DNA of 64,000 nucleotides from Pseudomonas sp. MN1F (GTDB taxonomy: Bacteria; Pseudomonadota; Gammaproteobacteria; Pseudomonadales; Pseudomonadaceae), in NCBI RefSeq assembly GCF_009391885.1, contig NZ_VZII01000058.1, positions 155,761-219,760 on the forward strand. Reading direction: 5' to 3'. Every line of letters starts with the position of its first letter. Position 1 is the stretch's first letter. A program made the position numbers and the translations under genes. The notes beneath the pieces are model-generated. The model saw only the letters and a list, made by a program, of their open reading frames with translations. It searched no databases and had not been told where the DNA came from. Shown here one piece after another: positions 52,917-61,951 of the stretch.

Positions 52917-55748
52917 ATGTCCAACCGTGATATATCCCGGCGCGCCTTCTTGCAAGGCGGCCTGATTGCTGGTGTCGGCGTGACCATGGCGCCACTCGGC
53001 AGCCAGGCGTTCGCCGCCCTGATGGAGGAGCGCGTTACCACCTCGCCGCAAAAGTGGATGAACCATGACGGCAAGGCGCGTTTCCGTAACGACGCGCTGT
53101 CCAAGGTCTGTGGCAACAAGGTTTTCGCCCGCGACATCCGCGCCAAGGACATGCCCGGCTGGCCGACCCAGCAAGGCCACGCGCTGCTGCTCAAGGTGAC
53201 CAAGGTCGACCGGATCTATGACGGCCATGACCTCAGCCTGCTCGGCGCCGACCTGCAGCCGGACCGTATCGTCACCGCCGCCGACCTGGCGCGAGATGGC
53301 ATTGCCTGGCCCGAGGCCCACTCGCCCGACCCACTGTTGCCGCCCGGCCAGGTGCCGATGTTCATCGGCCATCCGGTGGCGATCCTGATCTGGCACGACT
53401 TCGAGCGTTTCCGTCAGGCCAAGCGCAAGTTGCAGTTCAACGACAAGGCGATCAAATACGGCGCCCAGGCCCCGCTGTACCAGCGCGACCCCTATGGCAG
53501 CTTCCGCTTCGTGCGCGTGGGCGGCGCCACGCCGTTCGACGACGATGAGTTCTCCAGCCTGAAGAACTCCATGCTGTTCCCGACCATCCTCAACCGCAAA
53601 CCGGTGTGGTCGAAGCAGCCTGACCAGCACGGCGACCTGACCGAACAGGGCCTGTTCTACGCCAAGCGCATGGGTGAGCAACTGGACAACCCGCCCGAGG
53701 ACTGGCTGGTGTTCGACGAGCGCTACAAGACGCCGTCGATCGAGCCTGCGGCACTGGAGCCGGACAACGGCAACGGCTGGTACGACCCGGCGACTGGCAC
53801 GCTGCACTTCGTGGTCGCGACCCAATGCCCGTTCGAAGTGGCGCAGGAATGCGTGCACATGATCAAGCCGTCGCGCTTCACCTTGAACACGCTGAACATG
53901 CACCCGGGCTACACCGTGGGCTACGGTTCCAAAGACAACAACATCTTCGTCTTCTACGCTGCCGTGGCCGCGCTGTATGGCGCTGGTGTACCGATCCGCC
54001 TGGCCAACGACCGCTACGAGCAGTTCCAGAGCGGTATCAAGCGTCATGCCTTCGACATCCGCTACCAGCTGGCCGTGGACAAGAAGGACAACCGCTTCAA
54101 GATCTTCCGCGCCGACATGAGCTGCGACGGCGGCGGGCGCATCAACTACAGCCCGTCGGTGGCTGCAGTGGGCGCCACCGCGGCGCAGTCGATCTACTAC
54201 ATGCCGCAGAACGACCTGTCGGTGACCGCCTACTTCTCCCGCGGTGTCGAGGCCGGCTCCATGCGCGGTTACGGCACCCTGCAGTCCATGGCCGCCACCG
54301 AGATGATGGTGGATGAAGTCGCCGGTCGCCTGGGCGTCGATGCCATCGACCTGCGCCGTGCCAACGCCTTGAAGTCGGGCATGAAGAACACCCAGGGCGC
54401 GGTCCCGGCCGGTGCCCTGCGCCTGTACGAGATCCTCGACAAGGCTGCAGTGCACGACGGGTGGCGCAACCGCGATGCACGCAAGCAGCAGATGGACGCC
54501 AAGGACCCGGACCACTGGTATGGCGTCGGCTTCGCCATCTGCCAGAAGGACTTCGGCACCGGCTCTGAAGCGCCGATGGCGAGCATCGAGTTCAGCGCTG
54601 ATGGGCGCATCAGCCTGCGCCACATCGGCACCGAGCTGGGGACTGGCATGTCCACTTCCCAGGCCCTGGTGGTCAGCGACTTCCTTGGCCGCTCGGCCGA
54701 CGAGGTGAAGACGGCGGTCACCGAATGGCCGGAATTGCAACTGACCACCAGCGGCAACCCGTACCTGATCAGCCAGCCTGAGCAGGACACCGCGCTGCGC
54801 AACCCGCGCTGGGTCGGCAAGCTCGCCTCGCCGTCGTCGGCGACCAACTCGGCGTTCTACTTCAGCCACGCCACCCGCGAAGCGGCCCGTGTGCTGTTCA
54901 ACCACGGCCTGTGGCCGGCAGCCATGGCACTCTGGAGCCAGGGCCCGCACGGTGGCCAGGCCAACCCGCTGGTGGTGCGCCGCGAGAACGCGGTGTGGGT
55001 CAACGGCGAGCTGACCGGTAACGGCCTGGCGCCGATCCCGTTCGCCCAACTGGCGCAGAAGGCCCATGAGATGGGCCTGGTCACTGGCGTCAGCGTGCAC
55101 GGTTTCAACCGCTGGAGCTGGGCCGAGGCCGACTTCGTCATCGACGGCGTGCGCGAGCGCTTCCCGCTCGATGCCGTGGCGGTGAAGTACGGCGATGGCG
55201 CGGTGAATGCCAAGAAGGCGCAGATGAGCAGCCATGGCTACCACCTGCTCGACCGGCAGAACGCCGCCTACCCGGATACCCAGCTGAACAACGCCATGGT
55301 CACCTACTACAGCCCGGTGGCGACCATCGTCGAGGTCAAGGTCAACAAGGGCACCTTTGAGACGCAGGTGCTCAACCACCACAGTTGGGTCGAGTGCGGC
55401 CGCGTGCTGGTGCCGGAACTGGTCAAGGGCCAGCTCGAAGGCGGTATCGCCATGGGCATCGGCCATGCGCTGACCGAAGAAATGCCGTTGTACGAGGGCG
55501 GGCCCGGGGAGGGCGACTGGAACTTCAACCGCTACCGCCTGCCGCATGCACGCGATGTGGCGGTGTGGAAGCAGACCAGCGAAATCCTCCCGCCGCTGTC
55601 ACCGACCGACCCGTCCAAGGGCATCGCCGAAGTGGTGATGATCCCGGTCGTCGGTGCCATCGGCAACGCCGTGGCACATGCCATTGGCAAGCGCGTGCGC
55701 GATCTCCCCATCACTCCAGCCCGTATCAAGGAGGCCCTCAATGGCTAA
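52917..55748 (+). CDS. Tat-exported molybdenum hydroxylase large subunit (IorB-like)
   Basis: A 943-residue molybdopterin-binding subunit of the xanthine dehydrogenase family, of the isoquinoline 1-oxidoreductase/aldehyde oxidase type. The N-terminus MSNRDISRRAFLQGGLIAGV is a Tat signal (SRRAFLQ), so the enzyme is periplasmic. Cofactor-binding segments include SRGVEAGSMRGYGTLQSMAA, IGTELGTGMSTSQALVVSD and near the end GIAEVVMIPVVGAIGNAVAH, with the active-site Glu in GIAE. AGAGGA precedes the ATG. It overlaps the Fe-S subunit gene by 8 bases. The substrate is unknown, an aldehyde or an N-heterocycle. Confidence 0.93.
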   Translation: MSNRDISRRAFLQGGLIAGVGVTMAPLGSQAFAALMEERVTTSPQKWMNHDGKARFRNDALSKVCGNKVFARDIRAKDMPGWPTQQGHALLLKVTKVDRIYDGHDLSLLGADLQPDRIVTAADLARDGIAWPEAHSPDPLLPPGQVPMFIGHPVAILIWHDFERFRQAKRKLQFNDKAIKYGAQAPLYQRDPYGSFRFVRVGGATPFDDDEFSSLKNSMLFPTILNRKPVWSKQPDQHGDLTEQGLFYAKRMGEQLDNPPEDWLVFDERYKTPSIEPAALEPDNGNGWYDPATGTLHFVVATQCPFEVAQECVHMIKPSRFTLNTLNMHPGYTVGYGSKDNNIFVFYAAVAALYGAGVPIRLANDRYEQFQSGIKRHAFDIRYQLAVDKKDNRFKIFRADMSCDGGGRINYSPSVAAVGATAAQSIYYMPQNDLSVTAYFSRGVEAGSMRGYGTLQSMAATEMMVDEVAGRLGVDAIDLRRANALKSGMKNTQGAVPAGALRLYEILDKAAVHDGWRNRDARKQQMDAKDPDHWYGVGFAICQKDFGTGSEAPMASIEFSADGRISLRHIGTELGTGMSTSQALVVSDFLGRSADEVKTAVTEWPELQLTTSGNPYLISQPEQDTALRNPRWVGKLASPSSATNSAFYFSHATREAARVLFNHGLWPAAMALWSQGPHGGQANPLVVRRENAVWVNGELTGNGLAPIPFAQLAQKAHEMGLVTGVSVHGFNRWSWAEADFVIDGVRERFPLDAVAVKYGDGAVNAKKAQMSSHGYHLLDRQNAAYPDTQLNNAMVTYYSPVATIVEVKVNKGTFETQVLNHHSWVECGRVLVPELVKGQLEGGIAMGIGHALTEEMPLYEGGPGEGDWNFNRYRLPHARDVAVWKQTSEILPPLSPTDPSKGIAEVVMIPVVGAIGNAVAHAIGKRVRDLPITPARIKEALNG

Positions 55749-56277
55749 CCGTCCACTGCAACTGACCCTCAACGGTCAACCGGTCGGCCCGGTCGAGGTC
55801 CCTGACGACCTGGCGATGATCGACTACCTGCACGAACACCAGAACCTCACCGGTTCCCGTCTGGGCTGCGGCCAGGGCATCTGCCACGCCTGCGTGGTGA
55901 TCGTCGACAACCCCGACGGCACCAGCGAGGAAGTGCGCACCTGCATCACCGGCGCGCATTACTTCGAAGGCAAGAAGGTGCGCACCATCGAAGGCCACGC
56001 CAAGCAGGACGAGGCCGGCAACCTGACGCTTAACCCGATCCAGCAGAAGTTCGTCGACCTGTTCGCCTTCCAGTGCAGCTACTGCGCGCCGGGCTTCGTC
56101 AACGCCGCCACGGTGCTGGTGGAAACCGCCCAGCGCCAGCCGCTCAAGAAGAGCGAAGTGGAAGACCGTATCGAAGCCAGCCTCGGCCACCACATCTGTC
56201 GCTGCACCGGCTACGTGCGTTACTACGACGCCACCCGCACGGTGCTCAACGACCTCGGCCTGGTCAAGGAGGGTTGA
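55741..56277 (+). CDS. [2Fe-2S] small subunit of the molybdenum hydroxylase (IorA-like)
   Basis: A 178-residue protein with a plant-type [2Fe-2S] site (GSRLGCGQGICHACVVIV ... RTCITG) and a second helical [2Fe-2S] site (CSYCAPGF ... CRCTGYVRYYD). It takes electrons from the Mo centre to the cytochrome. It has no signal peptide and is presumably carried across with the large subunit by Tat. The start ATG lies within the last codons of the large-subunit gene, so translation is coupled. Confidence 0.95.
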   Translation: MANRPLQLTLNGQPVGPVEVPDDLAMIDYLHEHQNLTGSRLGCGQGICHACVVIVDNPDGTSEEVRTCITGAHYFEGKKVRTIEGHAKQDEAGNLTLNPIQQKFVDLFAFQCSYCAPGFVNAATVLVETAQRQPLKKSEVEDRIEASLGHHICRCTGYVRYYDATRTVLNDLGLVKEG

Positions 56278-56279
56278 GC

Positions 56280-57491
56280 ATGGGCTTCGTTCGCAACACA
56301 CTCGCGCTGGCCCTCGGCCTTGCCGTTGTTTCGCTGGCCCAGGCGGCCGACGAGGCGCAGGTCAAGCGCGGTGAATACCTGGCCCGTGCGGCCGACTGCA
56401 TGGCCTGCCACACCGCCGAAGGCGGCGCGCCGTTCGCCGGTGGCCTGCCGATCCATTCGCCATTCGGCACCATCTATGGCAGCAACATCACCCCGGACAA
56501 GCAGTACGGCATCGGCAACTACACGGCTGACGAGTTCTTCGCCGCGGTCACCGAGGGCAAGCGCAAGGACGGCGCCAACCTCTACCCGGCGATGCCCTAC
56601 ACCTCGTACCACCTGATCAAGCGCGAGGATTCCGATGCGATTCTTGCTTACCTGATGACCGTGCCGCCGATCAACCGCCCGGCACCGCAGACGGCGTTGA
56701 GCTTCCCGTTCAACGTGCGCCTGGGGCTGACCGGCTGGAACATGCTGTATGGCAAGAGCGTGCAACTGCAGCCAACCGAAGGCAAAAGCCCGGCCTGGCA
56801 GCGCGGGCAGTACATGGTCGAGGTGATGGGCCATTGCGGCGAATGCCACACCCCACGCAACGCCATCGGTGCCCTGCAACAGGACCAGCGCTTCAGCGGC
56901 GGCTTGCTCGGTGGCTACCTGGCGCCGAGCCTGCTGGCCCAGGACCTGGCCGACCGCGGCTGGACCCAGCCGGACCTGACCACCTTCCTCAAGCACGGCA
57001 TCAGTGCCCAGGGCAGCATGTTCAACGAGATGTTCCCGGTGGTGCACCACAGCACCCAGCACCTGGAAGACGCCGACCTGGCGGCCATGGCCACCTACCT
57101 GCTCGGCGACCAGCCGCCGCCGGCCAAGGCGATCCAGGCCGTTGCCCTGGAGCAGATGAGCGACAGTGCCAAGCGCGGCCAGCAGCAGTACCTCAACGTC
57201 TGCGCCGGTTGCCATGGCGTCGATGGCGAGGGCAAGCCGCACATCGCGGTGGCCATGCGCGGCAACACGGTGCTGCGCCAGGGCGACTCGCGCAACCTGG
57301 TCAAGGCCATCCGCGACGGCATCCGTGAGCAGCAGTTCACCGGCTTCGAGCGCATGCAGCCGATGCCGGGCTTCGCCGACAAGCTCGACGACCAACAAGT
57401 GACAGACATGGTCAACTACCTGCGCCAGGCCTGGGGTGGATTGCCCGGCGACCTGACCGTACAGCAGCTTGCCGAGCTGAAGGCGGAGTAA
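56280..57491 (+). CDS. Trihaem cytochrome c subunit of the molybdenum hydroxylase
   Basis: A 403-residue periplasmic cytochrome with signal peptide MGFVRNTLALALGLAVVSLA and three haem sites, CMACH, CGECH and CAGCH. It is homologous to the cytochrome subunit of gluconate 2-dehydrogenase and alcohol dehydrogenase. The ATG is 3 bases after the Fe-S gene stop with AAGGAGGG just before, a strong ribosome site. It should pass electrons from the Mo enzyme to quinone or a terminal oxidase such as cbb3. Confidence 0.94.
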   Translation: MGFVRNTLALALGLAVVSLAQAADEAQVKRGEYLARAADCMACHTAEGGAPFAGGLPIHSPFGTIYGSNITPDKQYGIGNYTADEFFAAVTEGKRKDGANLYPAMPYTSYHLIKREDSDAILAYLMTVPPINRPAPQTALSFPFNVRLGLTGWNMLYGKSVQLQPTEGKSPAWQRGQYMVEVMGHCGECHTPRNAIGALQQDQRFSGGLLGGYLAPSLLAQDLADRGWTQPDLTTFLKHGISAQGSMFNEMFPVVHHSTQHLEDADLAAMATYLLGDQPPPAKAIQAVALEQMSDSAKRGQQQYLNVCAGCHGVDGEGKPHIAVAMRGNTVLRQGDSRNLVKAIRDGIREQQFTGFERMQPMPGFADKLDDQQVTDMVNYLRQAWGGLPGDLTVQQLAELKAE

Positions 57492-57494
57492 ACC

Positions 57495-58466
57495 GTGCAG
57501 CATCTCGATCTTCAGGTGATCAGCCAGGCGCTTCAGTGGTCGTGCAGCGGCCAGCGGGTGTGGTTGTGCACGGTGCTCGCCACCTACGGCTCGGCGCCGC
57601 GTGCGCCGGGCTCGCTGCTGGCGGTCAACGCCAGCGGGCAGTGGCTGGGTTCACTGTCCGGTGGCTGTGTCGAGGAAGATTTCCTCGAACGTGTGGGGCG
57701 GGGTGAGTTTCCCGAACCGATCGCCATCGTGCGCTATGGCGATGGCAGCGACCCGCGTTCAAGCATCCGCCTGCCCTGCGGTGGCGTGCTCGAGGTGCTG
57801 GTGGAAAACCTGCCGGCCGACTGTGACGTGCAGGCCCACCTGCGTGAGCTGGAAGGCGCGCTGCGCGGCCAGCGACGGCTGCTGCGCGAGGTGAGCTTGC
57901 CACAAGGGGATCGTCAGCTGCTCGACGACCACAGCCAGGGGCCGCGCGTGGAGCTTGCAAGCGACCGGGTGCGTTTGCGCGTCGGGGCTGCCCAGCGCCT
58001 GCTGCTGGCTGGGTACTCCAGCGTCGCGCATTTCTGCGCCGAGTTCGGCAAAGCCATGGGCTTTGAAGTCATCCTCTGCGACCCGCGTGACGAGGTGCTC
58101 GAAGGCGTGGTGCTGGAGGGCATCGAGGTGCGTCGTGAACTGCCGTCGGAGTTTATCGCCAAGGGTGGTTGCCATGCCGACACAGCGGTGGTTGCATTGA
58201 CCCATGATCCGAAAATCGATGACCTGGCCATGCTTGAAGCGGTGCGTACCGAAGCGTTCTACATTGGCGTGATGGGCTCGAAGGCGACCTCCGACAAGCG
58301 TCGCGAACGCTTGCAGCGCATAGGCGGCCTGGGCTACGACGAGCTGGCGCGGATCCACGCGCCGATCGGCCTCAACCTGGGTAGCAAGACCCCGGCCGAG
58401 ATCGCCTTGGCGGTGCTCGCCGATATCCTGCGCCTGCGCAATGGCATCGGGCGGGCAGCGCTGTGA
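57495..58466 (+). CDS. XdhC-family molybdenum cofactor insertion protein
   Basis: XdhC-type chaperones hold and sulfurate the molybdenum cofactor before inserting it into xanthine-dehydrogenase-family enzymes. The 323-residue product has the N-terminal domain TVLATYGSAPRAPGSLLAV ... SLSGGCVEEDFL and the C-terminal Rossmann part (LAGYSSVAHFCAEFGKAMGF; FYIGVMGSKATSDKRRERL). It starts with GTG 4 bases after the cytochrome gene and overlaps the next gene. It is the dedicated maturation factor of this operon. Confidence 0.93.
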   Translation: MQHLDLQVISQALQWSCSGQRVWLCTVLATYGSAPRAPGSLLAVNASGQWLGSLSGGCVEEDFLERVGRGEFPEPIAIVRYGDGSDPRSSIRLPCGGVLEVLVENLPADCDVQAHLRELEGALRGQRRLLREVSLPQGDRQLLDDHSQGPRVELASDRVRLRVGAAQRLLLAGYSSVAHFCAEFGKAMGFEVILCDPRDEVLEGVVLEGIEVRRELPSEFIAKGGCHADTAVVALTHDPKIDDLAMLEAVRTEAFYIGVMGSKATSDKRRERLQRIGGLGYDELARIHAPIGLNLGSKTPAEIALAVLADILRLRNGIGRAAL

Positions 58467-59029
58467 GTGTGGTGGCGTTGGTATTGGCGGCCGGCAGCAG
58501 CATGCGCTTCGGTGCTGACAAGCGTCGGGCGCTGATGGCGGATGGTCGCAGCTTGCTGGTGCACAGCGTCGAACATGCCTGTGCAGTGTTTGATGACGTA
58601 CGGGTGGTGCTGCGTGATGGCGAGCGGGGCGAGGAGCTGGGGTTGCCAGCGGCGTGCCGCGTCATCTGCAGTGCGGATTTCGCGCAGGGAATGGGTCATA
58701 GTCTGGCGGCTGGCGCCGCTTCGCTGGTCGACAGCGAGGCGCAGGCGGTGGCGATTCTGCTGGGTGACATGCCCTGGGTGGGACTCGGGACCCTTGGTTT
58801 GCTTGCACGCGAGGCCAGTGGGTCGACGATAGTGTTGCCTTGTCATGCCGGGCAGCAGGGCCATCCGGTGCTGTTCGGGCGTGATTTCTGGCCAGCGCTT
58901 GCGCGGCTGACGGGCGATGAAGGGGCGCGTTCGGTGGTGAAGGACCATCCGGACCGTTGCGTCAGGCTGGCCGTCGAGGATGCCGGCGTGCTGCGGGATG
59001 TCGATACGCCCGATGCGCTGCGCGAATGA
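58463..59029 (+). CDS. Molybdenum cofactor nucleotidyltransferase (MocA-like)
   Basis: MocA attaches CMP to Mo-molybdopterin to make the MCD cofactor used by this enzyme class. The 188-residue product has the nucleotide loop LVLAAGSSMRFGADKRRA, ILLGDMPWVG (metal site) and the C-terminal HPDRCVRLAVEDAGVLRDVD. It starts with GTG overlapping the xdhC stop (GTGA), so it is the last gene of the five-gene Mo-hydroxylase operon. Choice of CTP (MocA) over GTP (MobA) follows from context. Confidence 0.92.
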   Translation: MSVVALVLAAGSSMRFGADKRRALMADGRSLLVHSVEHACAVFDDVRVVLRDGERGEELGLPAACRVICSADFAQGMGHSLAAGAASLVDSEAQAVAILLGDMPWVGLGTLGLLAREASGSTIVLPCHAGQQGHPVLFGRDFWPALARLTGDEGARSVVKDHPDRCVRLAVEDAGVLRDVDTPDALRE

Positions 59030-59038
59030 GCGTCGGTT

Positions 59039-59662
59039 TTACTCATCTTCTTCCTCATCGAATGCATAAGGTTCCAGTTCGCTCAGCTGGGAAAGTAAAA
59101 TCAGATGCACGTTGGCCTTGAGCCGCTGGAGATTGGCCAGGCTTGCAGGCCCGCCCAGCATCAGCGCCGGAACGAAGCCATACATCTCGTCTGGCGCCAA
59201 CGTCCCCAGTGTTTCCCTGGCCGATTCGAACAGGTCCAGGTCGATGCCTTCAGTCATGACCCACATGAGCAGCCCCTGGATCTTCGCGTCACGCTCTTCG
59301 TCGGTCGAGCTGCAGGCGCCATCGATGTATTGGGATGCGTAGGCAGTGATGGTCAGGACTGACCCGGTTTCTTCGCCCCAGAGGTACAACTCGCCGAAAG
59401 CGCTGCGGGCGATGAGGTGGTAGGTGTCGCGGGTTTCGAAGGGCGTACCTGTCAGCCAGTAGGCCACGACGTCTTCGTATTCCTGCGGGTTGACCATCCA
59501 GAACAGGCCACCGCCGTAGCCGCACCAGCCGTGGTCTTTCCAGTAGGTCAGGAGTTGGTTGGGGAGTTTGCCTTGGTAGTGGTCCAGAGCGGCAGGCGGG
59601 ACGGGCTGGTGGCCGATGGGGTCGTTGAAGGTTTCGAGGAAGATGGAGAAGAGTGCGTTCAT
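59039..59662 (-). CDS. Immunity protein, GAD-like/Tdi1 family (second copy)
   Basis: A 207-residue protein with the N-terminal GAD-like domain (YQGKLPNQLLTYWKDHGWCG YGGGLFWMVNP) and C-terminal Tdi1-type (DUF1851) domain (APDEMYGFVPALMLGGPAS). Such proteins bind and block Tde-type DNase effectors. It is a diverged paralogue of the neighbour at 59698-60315 but has host-like, GC-rich codon use. It lies 35 bases downstream of that gene, at the end of the effector operon. It may protect against the same toxin or a related one. Confidence 0.88.
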   Translation of the reverse strand: MNALFSIFLETFNDPIGHQPVPPAALDHYQGKLPNQLLTYWKDHGWCGYGGGLFWMVNPQEYEDVVAYWLTGTPFETRDTYHLIARSAFGELYLWGEETGSVLTITAYASQYIDGACSSTDEERDAKIQGLLMWVMTEGIDLDLFESARETLGTLAPDEMYGFVPALMLGGPASLANLQRLKANVHLILLSQLSELEPYAFDEEEDE

Positions 59663-59697
59663 TTTTTAGATCCTTTTATTACTGTTGGGTAAGGGCT

Positions 59698-60315
59698 TCA
59701 AAAATCAGAAAAGCTATAGGGCTCGATTGTGCAAAGCTGAGACAGCAGTACCAAGTGTTCAATGGCTTTCAGCTTCTCAAGATTATCGAGTCGAATGGGG
59801 CCGCCGAACACCAAGGCTGGAACAAAGCCGTACATCTCGTCCGGACCAAGTATGCCGAGGCTATTTTTTGCAGTTTCAAACAGGTCATCAAAATCATTTG
59901 AATCCAAATCTCTACAGGCGAAAAAACTCTGCACTAGTCTGTCCATGTCGGACGGCGTTACTTCTCGTTTGCTGCCAATATACCGACCTATATGTGGTGC
60001 GATTTTCAGTGAAAATCCGGTTCTCTCACCAAATAGATAAAGGTCGCCAAAGGCTCCGCGGGCGATGAGATGAAACTTGTCGTAAGTTTCCAGGTTTGCA
60101 CTCTCAAGCATAGATGCCACCACGCCCTCGTACTCTAGAGGGTTTACGGTCCAAAACAAACCATCTCCGTATCCACACCATCCGTGCTCAATCCAATATT
60201 GCAGAAGTTTATCCGGGAGCTTCCCCTTGTAACGCTCGATGGTCGATGTGGGTACCTCCTGCCTGTGCGTAGGCTCACCGACCTCTTCAATAAAAACAGA
60301 AAATGCTTCATCCAT
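59698..60315 (-). CDS. Immunity protein, GAD-like/Tdi1 family (effector-adjacent copy)
   Basis: A 205-residue immunity protein with the same two domains as its neighbour (IERYKGKLPDKLLQYWIEHG WCGYGDGLFWTVNP; GPDEMYGFVPALVFGGPIR). GGAGG lies a few bases before the ATG, and the gap to the effector gene is only 18 bases, so it is the likely cognate antitoxin. Its base composition is clearly more AT-rich than the second immunity gene and matches the 3' part of the effector gene. Confidence 0.9.
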   Translation of the reverse strand: MDEAFSVFIEEVGEPTHRQEVPTSTIERYKGKLPDKLLQYWIEHGWCGYGDGLFWTVNPLEYEGVVASMLESANLETYDKFHLIARGAFGDLYLFGERTGFSLKIAPHIGRYIGSKREVTPSDMDRLVQSFFACRDLDSNDFDDLFETAKNSLGILGPDEMYGFVPALVFGGPIRLDNLEKLKAIEHLVLLSQLCTIEPYSFSDF

Positions 60316-60333
60316 TTGATGACCTCCAGTCAG

Positions 60334-61680
60334 TTAGCATTTGTGTAATTTCACGTTTAAAAGGCCGGTCTTGCCTCCCATTCCGGCCGTTTCTTCGGCT
60401 GCTCGTCGAAGCCCTCCTATTCTACTTTTCCATTGAGGGCCAATACTTGAATTCACCTGTCTGTCGCCAAAGTCAGCAATAGCGTCTCGTCCACCTGCAC
60501 TAAGGTCAGGGTTATGCAAGGCGGCGAGTGTTGACATCGTCTCCCTAGCTTGCACTTCTGAAAGTCTTCTCGCTTCTCGCGGCCCCATCGTTTTGGATAA
60601 ATCCTCCTGGATTCTATCTCTCAGACTTACATAAAGGTCCTTGCGTGCCTTTTTAGCAAGTTTCGGATCACGTTTGACTGGATTGGCAACATTTTCCAGG
60701 AATTCTTCCACCGTAAGCCGGTTTAACCCATCCTGCTGTCCTTTTAGCTGCCGTTCAAACTCGCCATGCTTCGATGGCGGCAATTTGTCCGCCTTGAAGC
60801 ACGCCACCGTATGCACCGGCATGCTACCGGGCTTGCCTTTGGATGGCTCCTTGTCTTTCCCCGCCGGCCGGTTAGGCTGCGCAGGCTGTGGCTCACCCAC
60901 CGCGCCCTTGCGCCGCTCCGGCACCTGCAGGTCCGGCCGTTTCTTCAAAGCATCTTCGTGCTTGAGCATCCACTGCCCAATCCGCGCGCCTTTCTTGCTG
61001 GCGGCCATTTCCTGGGCCAGCACACCTGCGTTGCCACCCCCACGGGTGAGGTAGGACACCATGGCGCCCAACAGCAGCATCACCACTTCCACATGCCCGG
61101 TGGCAATGAAATGCGCCGCCTGATTGATGGCATACGGGTTGTCCTGGCTGAACGCGTTCAGCCCGTCTTCACCGCGTGTGCCTTCCCAGGCGAGGCCGAT
61201 GCCGTCCAGGTAGTACTCGCCAATGCGCGGCAGGCCGTCGACGAAGAACTCGGCGAGGGAGGCGATGCCCAGCACGCCGAGGATCCAGCCGCTGACCTTG
61301 AAGCCGATGGCGGTACCCGCGACACCACCGGGAATGGCACCGGCGCCCCCGGCAAAGGCACCGATGCCGGCACCGAGCAGGCCGCCGGTGAGGGCGGTAC
61401 CAGCGACGATCATCGCCATCTGCTCGGCGACGCCGAGCAGGTCGTTGAGGATGCTTTTGATGTCGAGGTCGGCGAAGCGCTGGCGCAGCAGCTGGCCGGC
61501 TACCGATTCGGCCTTGTAGAACGCGCGCCGCACGTTGTCGACGCGGCGCAGGTTGAGGGCCAGTGACGGCACTGCTTCGTTGAGGTAAGTACGGAAATGG
61601 GCGCCTCCTTGATAGCCCATTTCATCGGTGATGCGGGTCTCGATATCGCGCCAGGTTGGCACGATTTGCCAGAACAGCAT
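60334..61680 (-). CDS. Tde-type DNase effector (Ntox15 domain), probable T6SS cargo
   Basis: A 448-residue polymorphic toxin. The N-terminal region (about 1-230) is a DUF6861-like module with a glycine-zipper stretch (GGLLGAGIGAFAGGAGAIPG) that may help membrane passage. A Pro/Lys-rich linker follows (about 260-300). The C-terminal Ntox15 nuclease domain (about 300-448) runs from VACFKADKLPPSKHGEFERQ through STLAALHNPDLSAGGRDAIA, with the HxxD catalytic motif in LHNPDL, to VNSSIGPQWKSRIGG and LNVKLHKC. Characterised relatives (Tde1) degrade DNA after T6SS delivery. No VgrG or chaperone gene is in the window. Two immunity genes follow. Confidence 0.9.
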   Translation of the reverse strand: MLFWQIVPTWRDIETRITDEMGYQGGAHFRTYLNEAVPSLALNLRRVDNVRRAFYKAESVAGQLLRQRFADLDIKSILNDLLGVAEQMAMIVAGTALTGGLLGAGIGAFAGGAGAIPGGVAGTAIGFKVSGWILGVLGIASLAEFFVDGLPRIGEYYLDGIGLAWEGTRGEDGLNAFSQDNPYAINQAAHFIATGHVEVVMLLLGAMVSYLTRGGGNAGVLAQEMAASKKGARIGQWMLKHEDALKKRPDLQVPERRKGAVGEPQPAQPNRPAGKDKEPSKGKPGSMPVHTVACFKADKLPPSKHGEFERQLKGQQDGLNRLTVEEFLENVANPVKRDPKLAKKARKDLYVSLRDRIQEDLSKTMGPREARRLSEVQARETMSTLAALHNPDLSAGGRDAIADFGDRQVNSSIGPQWKSRIGGLRRAAEETAGMGGKTGLLNVKLHKC

Positions 61681-61733
61681 GAGGCGTCTCCCTGCCAGTT
61701 TTGTGCAGGGGAAATCACATCATGGAGTGGGCG

Positions 61734-61768
61734 TAGGACGTTCCTGAGTCGCTTGTAGGAAAAGTCTA
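61734..61768. promoter_or_regulatory. Repeat element upstream of the effector gene
   Basis: AGGA-cgt-TCCT (61735-61745) is followed by TAGGAAAAGTCTA (61756-61768). A similar pair, TAGGA-gcgt-TCCTA then TATGGAAAATTCCTA, lies upstream of the ABC operon at 48785-48811. Both sit in front of minus-strand, AT-rich modules, so this could be a shared control element or a mark of common origin. Confidence 0.45.
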
Positions 61769-61840
61769 TTTCGTTGTTGGTGGGGGTAGAGGGGGCGGGA
61801 TTGAGGTGTTGCTGCGATGGGTAAGGCTGGAGGGATTTGT

Positions 61841-61939
61841 CGCCTGTGAGATCGAGCGCCGCCCGCCCGGCGCTCGATCTCACAGGCGCTGAAAACACCA
61901 AGGCGAGCCCCCCTCAGGCGCTGAAAGCATCAAGGCGAA
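61841..61939. repeat. REP-like palindrome and adjacent tandem repeat
   Basis: CGCCTGTGAGATCGAGCGCC(G) at 61841-61861 pairs perfectly over 21 bp with 61868-61888. It is followed by two ~25-base direct copies of CAGGCGCTGAAAACACCAAG-like sequence (starting 61883 and 61914) with a few differences. The first 23 bases are identical to 6683-6705. Confidence 0.75.
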
Positions 61940-61951
61940 CACAAAAAGGTC

